17,311 nucleotides of DNA from Thoreauomyces humboldtii (Eukaryota; Chytridiomycota; Chytridiomycetes; Spizellomycetales; Powellomycetaceae), in the NCBI GenBank assembly GCA_027596035.1, contig JADGJA010000479.1, positions 1 through 17,311 of the forward strand, read 5' to 3'. How positions within the stretch are numbered: the stretch's first letter is position 1; every line of letters begins with the position of its first letter. This document shows, piece by piece, positions 1 through 8,818 of the stretch. A program made the translations under genes and the position numbers. The notes beneath the pieces were generated by a model. That model was not told the origin of the DNA. It did not search any database and was given only the letters and a program-made list of their open reading frames with translations.

Positions 1-1150
1 GGTGTACACGTTGTAGTTCAGGAAGAATGGGTACCTGCGTCGTGGTCGAACGTGTGCCGTGGTTGCAGAACGAATCCAGCAGCCGACCTGTGGTGGAGAC
101 ATGTTTTCCTTTCTCTTTTCTTTGGTTGCAGATCCATCTCTGGTGGTTGGGTTTTGACCGAGCAGACTCCCTGCCGACGCGGGACAAGACCCCAAGCGCG
201 AGTGTGACACTCGTATTGCCGTGCGGCATGCTGACCCCCGCACCCCTGAAACACAAGGCAAGATGTCCGGGGGAGCATTTTCTTCGCGGAAGGGCCAGCG
301 TACCGTATCATATCAGGCCAACACCACACAATCGTACGTCGCTCAGACTGCCTCACTGCATCTGGGCACGTCAAGAGACAGGTTTTGGTTGCCTCTTGGC
401 GACTGCTTAGTGACGACGCAACAAAAATTCGTGCATCGCATCGGCTTTTTGGTCCGAGTATAGCAAAACATAAAGGGGTTAGTTTGACCTTCACTCCCCA
501 GGATGCTCAAGCCCCGTGATGCCTGTTTAATTTTCAGATTTACGTCCTCGACCCCCCAGCGAAAGTCGATCCCACGACCTTGCGGAAGTGATACACGCGC
601 CTTAACCAGATCAGCCCCACGACTTGTGCCGAGGAATGAGAGAATGTTGGTGTTGAGGCATGCGCAGCAGCCAGGGGTGTCCGCGAGATTCGCGTCGGCC
701 TGTCCAAACAGGAATGAGTCACATTGAGTCACCGTGGGGACGTCTATCCGACTTTGCCGGACACCACCCCACCTGTCTTTCGCCTCTGAACAATGGTGTC
801 GCACTCATCGTCACGTTGTACCGCCACTACCCGTGACACACGCCAGCATTCCCCACGAGAACGGGCTTCACTGCTGCCGCCCCTTTTTCTCTTGCTTGCA
901 TCTCTCATGCATCTTTCTGCTTTCTGCACCAACAGCAAGCCTCCCTGCACCGCTGCCGCTTGACGAGAGAGACGCCGATTCCCCCAGTTGAAATCCCACG
1001 ATTCGCTCACGACTCTCGACTGCATCTCCTCGCATTGTTTCTTTTTTATTGTCCAGCAAGCCGGCAACAAATGAGAAGGCCTCGCCTATATCAAAGGTCA
1101 GGCTTTCCATGGCGGCTTGGCGCTGTCGACAGTACTGCAGTCTTCTTCAC
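1..1150. other. Stretch without a convincing gene
   Basis: Open frames occur on both strands, but those examined have no good start codon, no biased codon use and no recognisable motif. The part from about 860 to 1050 is rich in C and T, as fungal promoters often are. No RNA gene or repeat was recognised. Confidence 0.5.
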
Positions 1151-1152
1151 CA

Positions 1153-1497
1153 ATGCCGAAGGGAACGCAACAGACATGCGCTCTCCACGGCGGCGTCCAT
1201 TCCACGCTGATGAAGGGCCGCCCCTTCTATGCGACCGGATGCCTTTACACCGCCCCCCTCATGGTGACCAGCATACCATGCTGGTCTCGATCAATCACCT
1301 ACGCCAAAATCACCGCGGCCAATTCGGAGGGAAACAGAAAAGTGTACTCCTCCCCGAAACGCAACCATGCGAAGCGTCGGATCATGCTCGTGAACCGAGA
1401 GGCGGAGCGTCTCGATTTGGGAGGATATGTATGGCCCATGCTCGCGGCCAATCATGATCCATCGCAGGAACCGAGGGAATGTGGGAATGTGGATTGA
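1153..1497 (+). CDS. Possible small hypothetical protein (114 aa)
   Basis: This open frame starts at an ATG and would encode 114 residues beginning MPKGTQQTCALHGG. I do not recognise it. Codons in its first half lean towards C at the third position, which is the bias of the credible genes here, and a C/T-rich stretch lies upstream at 860-1050. Against it, the start context is weak (C at -3), a competing ATG-initiated frame at 1070-1457 overlaps it in another phase, and no signal peptide, membrane segment or domain is visible. An exon of a spliced gene, or chance, are both possible. Confidence 0.2.
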   Translation: MPKGTQQTCALHGGVHSTLMKGRPFYATGCLYTAPLMVTSIPCWSRSITYAKITAANSEGNRKVYSSPKRNHAKRRIMLVNREAERLDLGGYVWPMLAANHDPSQEPRECGNVD

Positions 1498-1588
1498 GGA
1501 GTCAGTCTTCATCGTGAGGGATCTTCCAAAGCGTCCGAGGCGCTTGCGCAAGGTCTAGCTAGCGTGATATGTCTCCTTTTGTTCCGCC

Positions 1589-2452
1589 TCAGAACACCAG
1601 GACCAGGAGCGCCGCCGTCAGAAGACCACAGCCCGATCCCCCACGTCCAAGCCTTCAATCCCGTCGCTCTCCGCTGCAGGTGAACGTCCCCGTCGTATCG
1701 TCCACAACGCAGTTCGTCGGAACCGCGGTCGGGTAGGCATCGGTGGTGTCGTGGTTGCCGTGTCGGCGGTGGTGGCGGTGGTGGAAGCATCCTCGGTGCT
1801 TATCGTGGACGTCGAGGTGGGGCTTGCGGTCGGGGTAGTGTCCAGGCTGGTAGTGTCCAGACCGGTAGAGCTGGACACGGAGCTCGAGGTGATGCTTGCG
1901 GTCGAGGTCGGGTCCTCGCTGGTAGAACTCGTCACCGTCGTGCTCGAGGTGATGCTTGCGGTCGAGGAGGTGGTCATGGTGGCGCTTGCTACCGTGCTCG
2001 ATGAATCGATGCCGCTTGTGGTGCCGACGGGCGCCGTGTATGGGCCGCATATGTACTTGGTGCTGTAGGCGCATTGACCGATCGGATTGTTGTATATATG
2101 GTTGACGGCCGTGGTGCTACATGTGGAATCGGTGTCGGGAAAGAATGTTGCAAGATACGTAGTGCTGGAACGTCGGCAAAACCATTCAGCAATCGGATAC
2201 CGTTACCGGATATCATCAGGGAGACCTAGTGTACCTGGTCACAGAGGCGCAGGTGGAACTGGTATATAGATCGATACCGCCGCTGAACCAACAACTCTGG
2301 CTTGTGATTGCTATTGGTGTGCCACTACAGTCACTCGCGGCGTACTGAAAGCTTCGTTACGTAGATGGGCGCAATTGCCCTTGCCATGTGGCTCGTCCCG
2401 AGGAGGACGAGGGACCGAATGCCGGTGGAGGTAGGCAAACGATAAAAAACAT
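1589..2452 (-). pseudogene. Broken member A of the 8-Cys GPI-type surface protein family
   Basis: Read on the minus strand this is a relative of the intact genes at 3540 and 5103. The order is an ATG followed by a degraded signal-peptide region (LVLLGTSHMARA, compare LLILGAAHLAFA), the ASDCSGTP motif, a GT...CAG intron at 2234-2165 in the same place and phase as in the family, then TKYICGPYTAP and a Ser/Thr-rich stalk. After these come the CVVDDTTGTFTCSG motif and a hydrophobic tail ending at 1589. The parts are not in one frame. At least one shift lies in the signal region, one just before the DCSG motif and one near 1740-1750 in the stalk, and an in-frame TGA follows the CSG motif. All eight family cysteines can still be found. 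It lies head-to-head with member B, about 1.1 kb away. Confidence is high for family membership and good for loss of function; sequencing error could mimic some of the shifts. Confidence 0.75.
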
Positions 2453-3539
2453 TGCTGATACAGACCCGACGTCGAGGAGAGGAGCGAGGTTCGGTGCTAC
2501 ATTCTGTCCGAGCTAACGGCAAGAGAAGGTCTGCGGCCTCAGTTTCGCTGTCCCCGAAGTCTATTTCCAGCGCCGGACTTCAAGTAGCGCAGACAGTTTT
2601 GGACTTCCGCTCGCGCATTCCAAGGTTTCCTTCTCGGGAGTCGGAGTCAGAAACGCAAACCCACACATCAAGTCGCGATGACCGGCAACCAGCGACCCGC
2701 AAATGCTGCAGGCTGAGATCCATCGAGTGCGTCGAAAAGCAGCTCTCGCTCGCTTGCCGTCGCCCGCGGGGTTGTGCCTTTGGCTCGTTGCCGCGCGAAC
2801 CAAGACCTCGGGCTGTCCAAAGACCTACACAAGGCGATCATGGGGGTTTTACGGGAAACAAGGATCCCGCTCAATTCACACAAACCACGGGCCTTGGTTG
2901 GATGTCAATCAAGTTTGGAGAGCCAATGGTTCGGGTATTTGGAGACACACGAAAAAGTTGCCGGCGGAGTTGCAATTCCTGGCGGCTTTTCGAGTTTTCC
3001 TGGAATGCAAGGCGCCTGGGGAAACCAGCAACACAGCGTCACCGCCCGAGGAGTGATTGCTAAGTATTCCAGGAATAGAGCAACAGACAGAGCCGATGCC
3101 GAAGGTTCTTGGGCAGGAAACGGGCTCGCTGAAAACATTCGCTTTTCTGGGTTCTAGCCCGTAAGCGTTGGATAGAAGTTTTTTGCAATGAATGTGAGAT
3201 GGCGAATCTATTCCTGGTTTAGTTAGAAGCTTAACACGGGTTCGTAGTCGGAGTAGGTTCCGCGGGACCAACCGAAGCGCACACGCGCAGAAAGTCTAAT
3301 TCTTGGCGTCAGACAGCTCTTTAGTTCCCTCCAACGCATTGCCCCTTGGACTAAAAATCTCTGAATCTATTCCCGGCGTGAATCTGGCAGAGAATCTTTG
3401 CGGCGTCGGAGTCGAGCGGAGTCGAGGGGAATCCCCAATGGGAATTGACCGAGGTTGAGCGATGCCTCGCACTCCCCTTTCCTCCCATACCGGTCACCCT
3501 TGAGCGCATCCAACCCTCGACGAGCAAGATGCCGCGACC
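2453..3539. other. Intergenic region between divergent family members A and B
   Basis: No gene is supported here; the open frames in several phases lack a fungal-style start and known motifs. The region should hold the promoters of A (leftward) and B (rightward). A motif TATTCCnGG recurs three times: 3066-3078, where it is a perfect inverted repeat TATTCC-A-GGAATA, and near 3209 and 3367. The piece at about 3365-3410 resembles the upstream region of gene C around 4950-4990. Confidence 0.4.
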
Positions 3540-4227
3540 ATGTTCGGCAACGTCAACCTCCAACTTCGATTCCTGCTGATTCTGGGAGCAGCCCGTCTAG
3601 CTTGCGCAACCATAGAAGTGAATTATCTCACCTTCGCTGCAAACGACTGCTCTGGAACAGCGACCTCCGCCGTCCCGCAAACATGCATGCCTTATGGTTC
3701 CAATTACGTCAGTTATACCTGCAACTACCTCAACGCGTGAGTGACGATGGAACGGGGGGTGGTCAGTTCCATTGACGGGGATATTTATCTGACGCTTTTT
3801 CGGGATTAGCCTCTCGTTCGTGGAGACCTACTACTTTGATCCTGGCTGCAACGTGGTGAACACCGGCTTGACCAGCGGAAGTGGGTCCATTGGATACTGC
3901 AATAGCGGTCACGAGTTCATATGCGGACTCTACGGTCCACTCGTCGTCCCTACGACGAGCACTTCCACAACGTCGACATCATCTTCCACAACCGAACCCA
4001 CCGCGACCGACGCCACCACCGTCACCGTGACCGAGACCGATACGGCGACGATGACGATGACAGAGACGGTGGAGCCGGTGTTGCCTACGAGCACAAAGGG
4101 GTGCACCTTTGACGATGTGACGGGAACGGCGACCTGCAGCGGAGCAGCCACTCTTGCACCGAGAGGGCTTGGGCACCTGATCCTTGCGAGTGGTGTCGTG
4201 ACGGCAGTGTTGGCGGCTGCGCTGTGA
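3540..4227 (+). CDS. Secreted 8-cysteine GPI-type surface protein, member B
   Basis: Two exons, 3540-3736 and 3810-4227, joined across a 73-nt intron (GTGAGT...TTAG, phase 2), encode 204 residues. The N-terminus is a signal peptide with the core LRFLLILGAARLACA. The next ~110 residues carry six cysteines (DCSG, QTC, SYTC, PGC, GYC, FIC), followed by a Ser/Thr-rich stalk of about 50 residues typical of O-mannosylated wall proteins. The motif CTFDDVTGTATCSG supplies cysteines seven and eight, and the hydrophobic end LILASGVVTAVLAAAL with no basic tail fits a GPI-anchor signal. It is therefore expected on the plasma membrane or wall. The intron position was set by aligning with members C and D. 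I recognise no named family; adhesin, effector or wall structural roles are all open. There is no clear TATA box upstream. Confidence 0.85.
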
Positions 4228-4305
4228 AGACACTTTGGAACGTCTTGCCTGATTATAGAGTCCTGGGAGAGGATCGAAGCCGCGCTCCGGCCAATATATG
4301 ACTTT

Positions 4306-4338
4306 GGATCGGAAAACGACCGAAAACGGTCCGATCGG
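4306..4338. other. Hairpin-forming sequence downstream of member B
   Basis: GACCG (4318-4322), an AAAA loop and CGGTC (4327-4331) form a perfect short hairpin. GATCGG (4307-4312) and CCGATC (4331-4336) can pair around it as an alternative. It lies about 80 nt after the stop codon of member B, so it would be in the 3' UTR or just beyond. A function in 3'-end formation is only a guess. Confidence 0.3.
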
Positions 4339-5023
4339 ACATTCAATCGGAAAACAGTAGAAAGTTGCTATGCTTGTCGATAGTAGAGGGGTCAGTGATC
4401 CCCTGAAATGGATCTCCGGCTCATGAACCACGGCCGGCCTTTCAATCGAGCCCGCCCGCTGCCTCGCATCGTCGTGTGTCCTGCGAGCTGGACGCTGTCG
4501 AACAACGGCTTACCTATCCAGCCATCCAGATCCTTGCAAGTCCGCATCAAACAGTCGTCGTCGACAGGCCATTTACCCATTTCTCATTTGCCGCCATCAA
4601 TTGCCTTCGTTGCAATGTCTGCTTATTGTAGATGGGTTTGCGGAACGGTTGCTTCCCGACTTGTTATGCTTACATGCATGCGAAAAAAACATCGTGCTTC
4701 TTCCTTTCCTCCCCCCGGTCGGTTCGGCCAAAGCCACCTACCTCCTCAGGAGTCTTCTCAAGTCTTAACGGCGCAACCTTGTCCGGCGCACGGGTGACGT
4801 TCCCAGGGAAGCAGCAGCCGAGCGATCCGCGGACTCAACGAGGTGCAATACATTGATGAACAAAAATCTATTCTGAGCATCAGACTGATCTTTGCAACGC
4901 AACCACAGTTCCCCCCAGGACGATCCTCTGGGTTGAACATCCCAAATCCCATGTATTCCTGGCGTGATTCTAGACAGGCATCTTCGCAGCGCGACCAAGC
5001 GTCGGAGAGATCCTGGATCCTTG

Positions 5024-5030
5024 TATAAAA
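5024..5030 (+). promoter_or_regulatory. TATA box of gene C
   Basis: A canonical TATAAAA sits 73 nt before the ATG of gene C, leaving room for a 5' UTR of roughly 40-50 nt. The flanks are conserved in copy D, where the same position reads TTTAAAA. Confidence 0.7.
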
Positions 5031-5102
5031 GGCGCTTCCCCGGATTCCCCTCGGTCCGACGGGCGCATCCAAAGTTCCCCCAGCAGCAAGAGACGTTGAA
5101 CC

Positions 5103-5760
5103 ATGTTCAACAGCGCCTACCTCCACCCACAGGTCCTGTTGATTCTGGGAGCAGCCCATCTGGCGTTCGCGACCGTGGAAGTCAATCTCGTCACCTGGTC
5201 CCAAAGCGATTGCTCAGGACCAGCATATCTGGTCACCCCGCGAACATGCCTTTTCGCCGGTTCAACTTACGTGAGCTATATCTGCGATTCCCTCAACAGG
5301 TGGGCGGGACGGTGAATTGGGATGTGTGGTTTGATTCACTGGTTCCTCATGGACTAACCAACTCTCGGGTGCTAGTACCCAGTACACGGGGGTCTACTAC
5401 TCCGATTCTGCCTGTACCACGGTGAACACCAACTACGCCCCCGTGCATGGGAGCGTCAATGTATGCAGCAGCGGTCACGAGTACATTTGCGGACCCTACG
5501 TTCCGCCCGTCGTCACGACGACCACGACCGCGACCACGACCAGCGTTTCCACGACATCGACCACGACCGATCTCACGTCGCCCGACGCCACCACCGTCAC
5601 GACAACGGCGTCGGCGACTCCCACCAACACGGATGTGTGCGTCTTTGACGACGTGACGGGAACCGCGACCTGCAGCGGAGCAAGTGCAGGGCCGAAAGGA
5701 CATTGGACTGTGGTCCTGACATGTGGTGTTGTGACGGCATTTTTGGCATTTGCGCTTTGA
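5103..5760 (+). CDS. Secreted 8-cysteine GPI-type surface protein, member C
   Basis: Exons 5103-5299 and 5376-5760 flank a 76-nt phase-2 intron (GTGGGC...CTAG) and encode 193 residues. The signal peptide core is VLLILGAAHLAFA. The ectodomain keeps the eight family cysteines (DCSG, RTC, YIC, SAC, NVC, YIC, then CVFDDVTG and TCSG). Between them is a Thr-rich stalk built from ACG/ACC codons, and the gene ends in the hydrophobic GPI-type tail GVVTAFLAFAL. The first exon has exactly the same length (197 nt) as in members B and D, which supports the start chosen. A good TATA box lies upstream, so this is probably the expressed copy of the C/D pair. Expected location is the cell surface; the molecular role is unknown. 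Confidence 0.88.
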
Positions 5761-6541
5761 GGCTCTTTTGTATATGTCCTGCCTAAGTATCGAAATTAGA
5801 AAAGCTTGTCGTTCGTAAAAAGTCCTGGTACAGTAAACCCGTGCTGTGATGATTGTTTAGCCTTCCGTCGATGAGTTTCGCAAGCGCGACGACGTCAGTC
5901 GTAAAAGCAGAGACACATCTAACAACGGTATCGCCTTCTGGCTGGGCTATCGATTCCCCGCCTCGGCACCTATCGGATCTGTTGTCGTATGAGCGTCATC
6001 GCACGGGCTCTTGGTGTCAAGACCTCGATAGTGGCAGGATGCCACCGCACCATGTTGCGAACTTCACTCAACACCCATAGCATTTGAGTAGCTGTTCATT
6101 TTCACGGTAGACCTTTCTTTCGTGCCCCGTGCAATTCAACCGCTGCGGTTACCCTGATGGACCGTTCGCAGACCTCGTAAAACCTTTTGCCTTCGTGTAT
6201 ACTGCTCGCCGGCAAGCGGTGGACGCCCTGCACCATGCGTGGTGCACGTCCGGCCAGCTAAGGTAGTTCACCCACCACCATGCATGAGCTGGCCTCTCCA
6301 TCAGCATACGAATGCTCGCAAGCTCAAAGTCTGGTCAACTGCTGTTATGGGTACCCTCAACGATCACCCCTCCGGTAGCGAGCGCTACCGCTTCTTGCCC
6401 GACAGCTTTGAACCCGACTGTACTTTTGCGAAACACCCATTCCTCCACTTGACTTCCCACCCTACGGCCTGACCGACATCATCCACACCCGATCAGAATC
6501 TCTCGATTGAAGGTACCATCAAATCAGCTCTCATCGCCACT
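5761..6541. other. Intergenic region between C and the D unit
   Basis: The first ~290 nt show patchy similarity to the DNA after gene D (for example GATAGTGGCAGGATG near 6027 and GATAGCGGCAGGATG near 7899). An open stretch at about 6400-6472 with good codon bias (PPLDFPPYGLTDIIH in one frame, ending in TGA) could be a gene fragment but has no start. Nothing else is recognisable. Confidence 0.35.
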
Positions 6542-6705
6542 ATGTCACCGTTCGCATCCAAGAGCCACAAGCTCGGCACTCCAGACTCCGAACCCCCGTC
6601 TCCCTCATCCTTCGCATCCATTCACCTTCTCATCGCCATCACCCATTGCTCCTCCGTCCCTCCCGAGCTCGCCTCACAAGCCAATGGGTTCCGCGAAACC
6701 AAAGG
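6542..6705 (+). other. Possible truncated coding fragment upstream of the D duplication
   Basis: An ATG at 6542 opens a frame starting MSPFASKSHKLGTPDSEPP that has the C-rich codon use of local genes for about 54 codons. At 6706 the sequence becomes the duplicated upstream region shared with gene C, and the frame then runs through promoter-like DNA to 6838. This looks like the 5' end of a gene cut off by the duplication junction. I do not recognise the protein, and chance remains possible. Confidence 0.25.
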
Positions 6706-6894
6706 GGTGCAATACTATGATGAATTTGATGAACAAAAATCTATTCTGAGCATCCGACAGATCCTTGCAACGCAACCACAGTTCCCCCAGACGATCCTTT
6801 GGGTTGAACATCCCAAATCCCATGTATTCCTGACGTGATTCTATACAGGCATCTTCGCAGCGCGACCAAGCGTCGGAGAGATCCTGGATCCTTG

Positions 6895-6901
6895 TTTAAA
6901 A
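6895..6901 (+). promoter_or_regulatory. Altered TATA box of gene D
   Basis: At the position of the TATAAAA of gene C the D copy has TTTAAAA, with the flanks CTTG and GGCGC unchanged. A weaker TATA element is expected, though TTTAAAA can still work in some fungal promoters. Confidence 0.55.
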
Positions 6902-6973
6902 GGCGCTTCCCCGGATTCCCCTCGGTCCGACAAGCGCATCCAAAGTTCCCCAACCAGCAAGAAACTTTGAATC

Positions 6974-7541
6974 ATGTTCGACAGCGCCTACCGCCACACA
7001 CATGTCCTGTTGATTCTGGGAGCAGCCCATCTGGCGTTCGCGACCGTGGAAGTCAATCTCGTCACCTGGTCCCCAAGCGATTGCTCAGGACCAGCATATT
7101 TGGTCACCCCGCGAACATGCCTTTCGGCCGGTGCAGCTTACGTGAGCTATATCTGCGATTCCCTCAACAGGTGGGCGGGACGATGAATTGGGATGTGTGG
7201 TTTGATTCACTGGATCCTCATGGACTAACCAACTCTCGGGTGCTAGTACCCAGTACACAAAGCTCTACTACTCCGATTCTGCCTGTACCACGTTGAACAC
7301 CAACTTCGCCCCCTTGCAGGGGAGCGTCAATGTATGCAGCAGCGGTCACGAGTACATTTGCGGACCCTACGTTCCGCCCGTCGTCACGACGACCACGACC
7401 ACGACCACGACCAGCGTTTCCACGAAATCGACCAGCGTTTCCGCGACGTCGACCACGACCGATCTCACCCTCGACCGACGCCACCACCGTCACGACGACG
7501 GCGACGGCGACTCCCACCAACACGGAGGTGTGCGTCTTTGA
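6974..7541 (+). pseudogene. Member D: frameshifted copy of gene C, lacking the GPI tail
   Basis: Exons 6974-7170 and 7247-7541 with a 76-nt intron would give 163 residues. The signal peptide (VLLILGAAHLAFA) and the first six cysteines are intact. Near 7468 the D copy has one base more than C, so translation leaves the Thr-rich frame, reads a His/Asp/Arg-rich tail and stops at 7541. The original tail can still be read in the other frame to 7665. There, the TCSG motif has become TFSG and the stop after AFA is lost, which extends the frame to RGSFV. The product would be secreted but not GPI-anchored. It may be a pseudogene in early decay or make a soluble variant; the altered TATA box favours decay. 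Confidence 0.75.
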
Positions 7542-7665
7542 CGACGTGACGGGAACCGCTACCTTCAGCGGAGCAAGTGCTGGGCCGAAAGGACATTGGA
7601 CTTTGGCCCTGGCATGTGGTGTTGTGACGGCATTTTTGGCATTTGCGCGAGGCTCTTTTGTATGA

Positions 7666-7960
7666 TGTCGTGTTGAGATTTGACGAGCCCTACCGAGGCC
7701 GAATATACCGCTTGTAATCCGAAAACAGTGTACTGTGCTGTCATTGTCGTCTAAAGTCTTCCGTCGATGGGACTTGCGAGAAGGTCGTCTGTCTCAGAAA
7801 CGGAGACCCGTCAAAAAGCGGCATTCACACTCGTATCACCATCTGGGAAATGTCATTCTGTGGGAGTCATAGCGTCGGCTCCTGGCTGCCAAAACCTGAT
7901 AGCGGCAGGATGTCACAGCATCCTGTTACAGGGCGGATGAATCTTCACAACCGTTGTTGG
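7666..7960. other. Region downstream of D
   Basis: No gene seen. It contains AATCCGAAAACAGT near 7717, which resembles AATCGGAAAACAGT after gene B (near 4345), and patches shared with the DNA after gene C. These may be remnants of a common 3' flank of the family. Confidence 0.35.
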
Positions 7961-7962
7961 CA

Positions 7963-8553
7963 GACTTTACTACAAAGACACGCTCCCCTCCCGAGCCAAA
8001 GCAAAGCTCGTCGGGTCGCGTATGGACTCGGCCGACCCCTGCATGGGACTTTGACACGCTCGTCTACAAAGACACGCTTCCCATGGGCATCCGCGACGGC
8101 GACAGGGTGTTCGAGGCTGGATAAGGGACCGGAGCGTTCCTGAAAGGGAATTACAGAGCTTTTTACGACGTCAGCGTCGATGGGTCTGACTTTGGCGAGG
8201 AGTTGCTTCAGAGGGCAAGGGATTGCATCCGACTGGTCGCTTTGGCGTTGCAGGGCGAGGAACTCTTTCTCAGTCCATCCCTTTTTCCCGGAACTTGATC
8301 CTTTCCCTCCAGACGTCCAGGATCTGCGCAAAGTCGCCGCCACCGAAGCCTACGACGCCACGCTGTCCCACGGCGCATGGTACTAATACCTCGCGACCCT
8401 CGACGCTGGCGAACAGGCGTTGAATGAAATGCTACGCATCACGAGACCAGGCGGGTCGATCTACATCGGTGACATCGACGACCCTCTGCAGATCGCTCAG
8501 GAAGGACGGTTCTGTGGCGGTGAAGGAGGTTTCAAGATCGAAAAAAAATGGTG
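7963..8553 (+). pseudogene. Broken SAM-dependent methyltransferase gene
   Basis: The core of a class I methyltransferase can be read in pieces. One frame gives WDFDTLVYKDTLPMG, then GDRVFEAG, a TAA stop at 8122-8124 and GTGAFLKG, which together form the glycine-rich SAM-binding motif I. It continues with VSVDGSDFGEELLQRARD (motif II area). A frame change near 8280-8300 leads to AYDATLSHGAWY, a second TAA at 8384-8386, and then YLATLDAGEQALNEM and LRITRPGGSIYIGDIDDP, the usual post-motif III segment. A possible splice donor GTGAGT follows at 8551, so a further exon may once have existed; none is recognisable before the peptide gene. An 18-nt direct repeat (7970-7987 and 8064-8082, one mismatch) suggests local rearrangement at the 5' end. 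The substrate is unknown. The two stops and one shift argue strongly for loss of function. Confidence 0.7.
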
Positions 8554-8818
8554 AGTCAAGCGTCTTTCCTCGTTCACCCTTCGTCAGGGTTTGATCTCAT
8601 CTGCCGTTTGTCGTGTCTCTGCGTCCGTCGGTCGTCGGTGCTGTCTTGCCGCTTCATCCGCCGTCAGACCGCCGAAGGCCGCTGTCCAAACCACCCCCCA
8701 GCCAAAATTCAAATCAACGAATACTCAAATTTACTCAAACAAGATATCTCCGTTGAGGTCACAAAGTTACAGACTGGCACGGCAGCTGGGGTATCAAGTC
8801 TCTAGGAATATTCACTCT

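Larger units (their letters stand above)
4842..5775 (+). repeat. Segmental duplication, copy 1 (promoter plus gene C)
   Basis: From GGTGCAATAC at 4842 to GGCTCTTTTGTAT just past the stop of gene C, this segment is nearly identical to 6706-7665, including the intron (about 2 differences in 76 nt) and some 260 nt of upstream DNA. Similarity beyond the gene drops sharply, with only patchy matches reaching about 6045. Confidence 0.85.
6706..7665 (+). repeat. Segmental duplication, copy 2 (promoter plus gene D)
   Basis: Near-identical partner of 4842-5775. Differences include a T for A change in the TATA box, a 1-nt gain in the stalk, a 21-nt tandem duplication in the stalk (ACCAGCGTTTCC twice), a Cys-to-Phe codon change in the TCSG motif and loss of the stop region of C (GCGCTTTGA has become GCGCGA). 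Confidence 0.85.

Noticed and set aside
18..494. Minus-strand open frame of 158 codons at the window start
   Set aside because: It begins at GTG rather than ATG and shows neither codon bias nor a recognisable domain.
1509..2074. Minus-strand frames rich in His/Arg or Pro across the relic A stalk
   Set aside because: They are alternative-phase readings of the ACC/ACG Thr-codon repeats of the surface-protein relic.
2452..3063. Plus-strand open frame of 203 codons
   Set aside because: It has no ATG start at its beginning, an Arg/Ser-rich composition typical of chance frames in GC-rich DNA, and several other frames are open over the same stretch.
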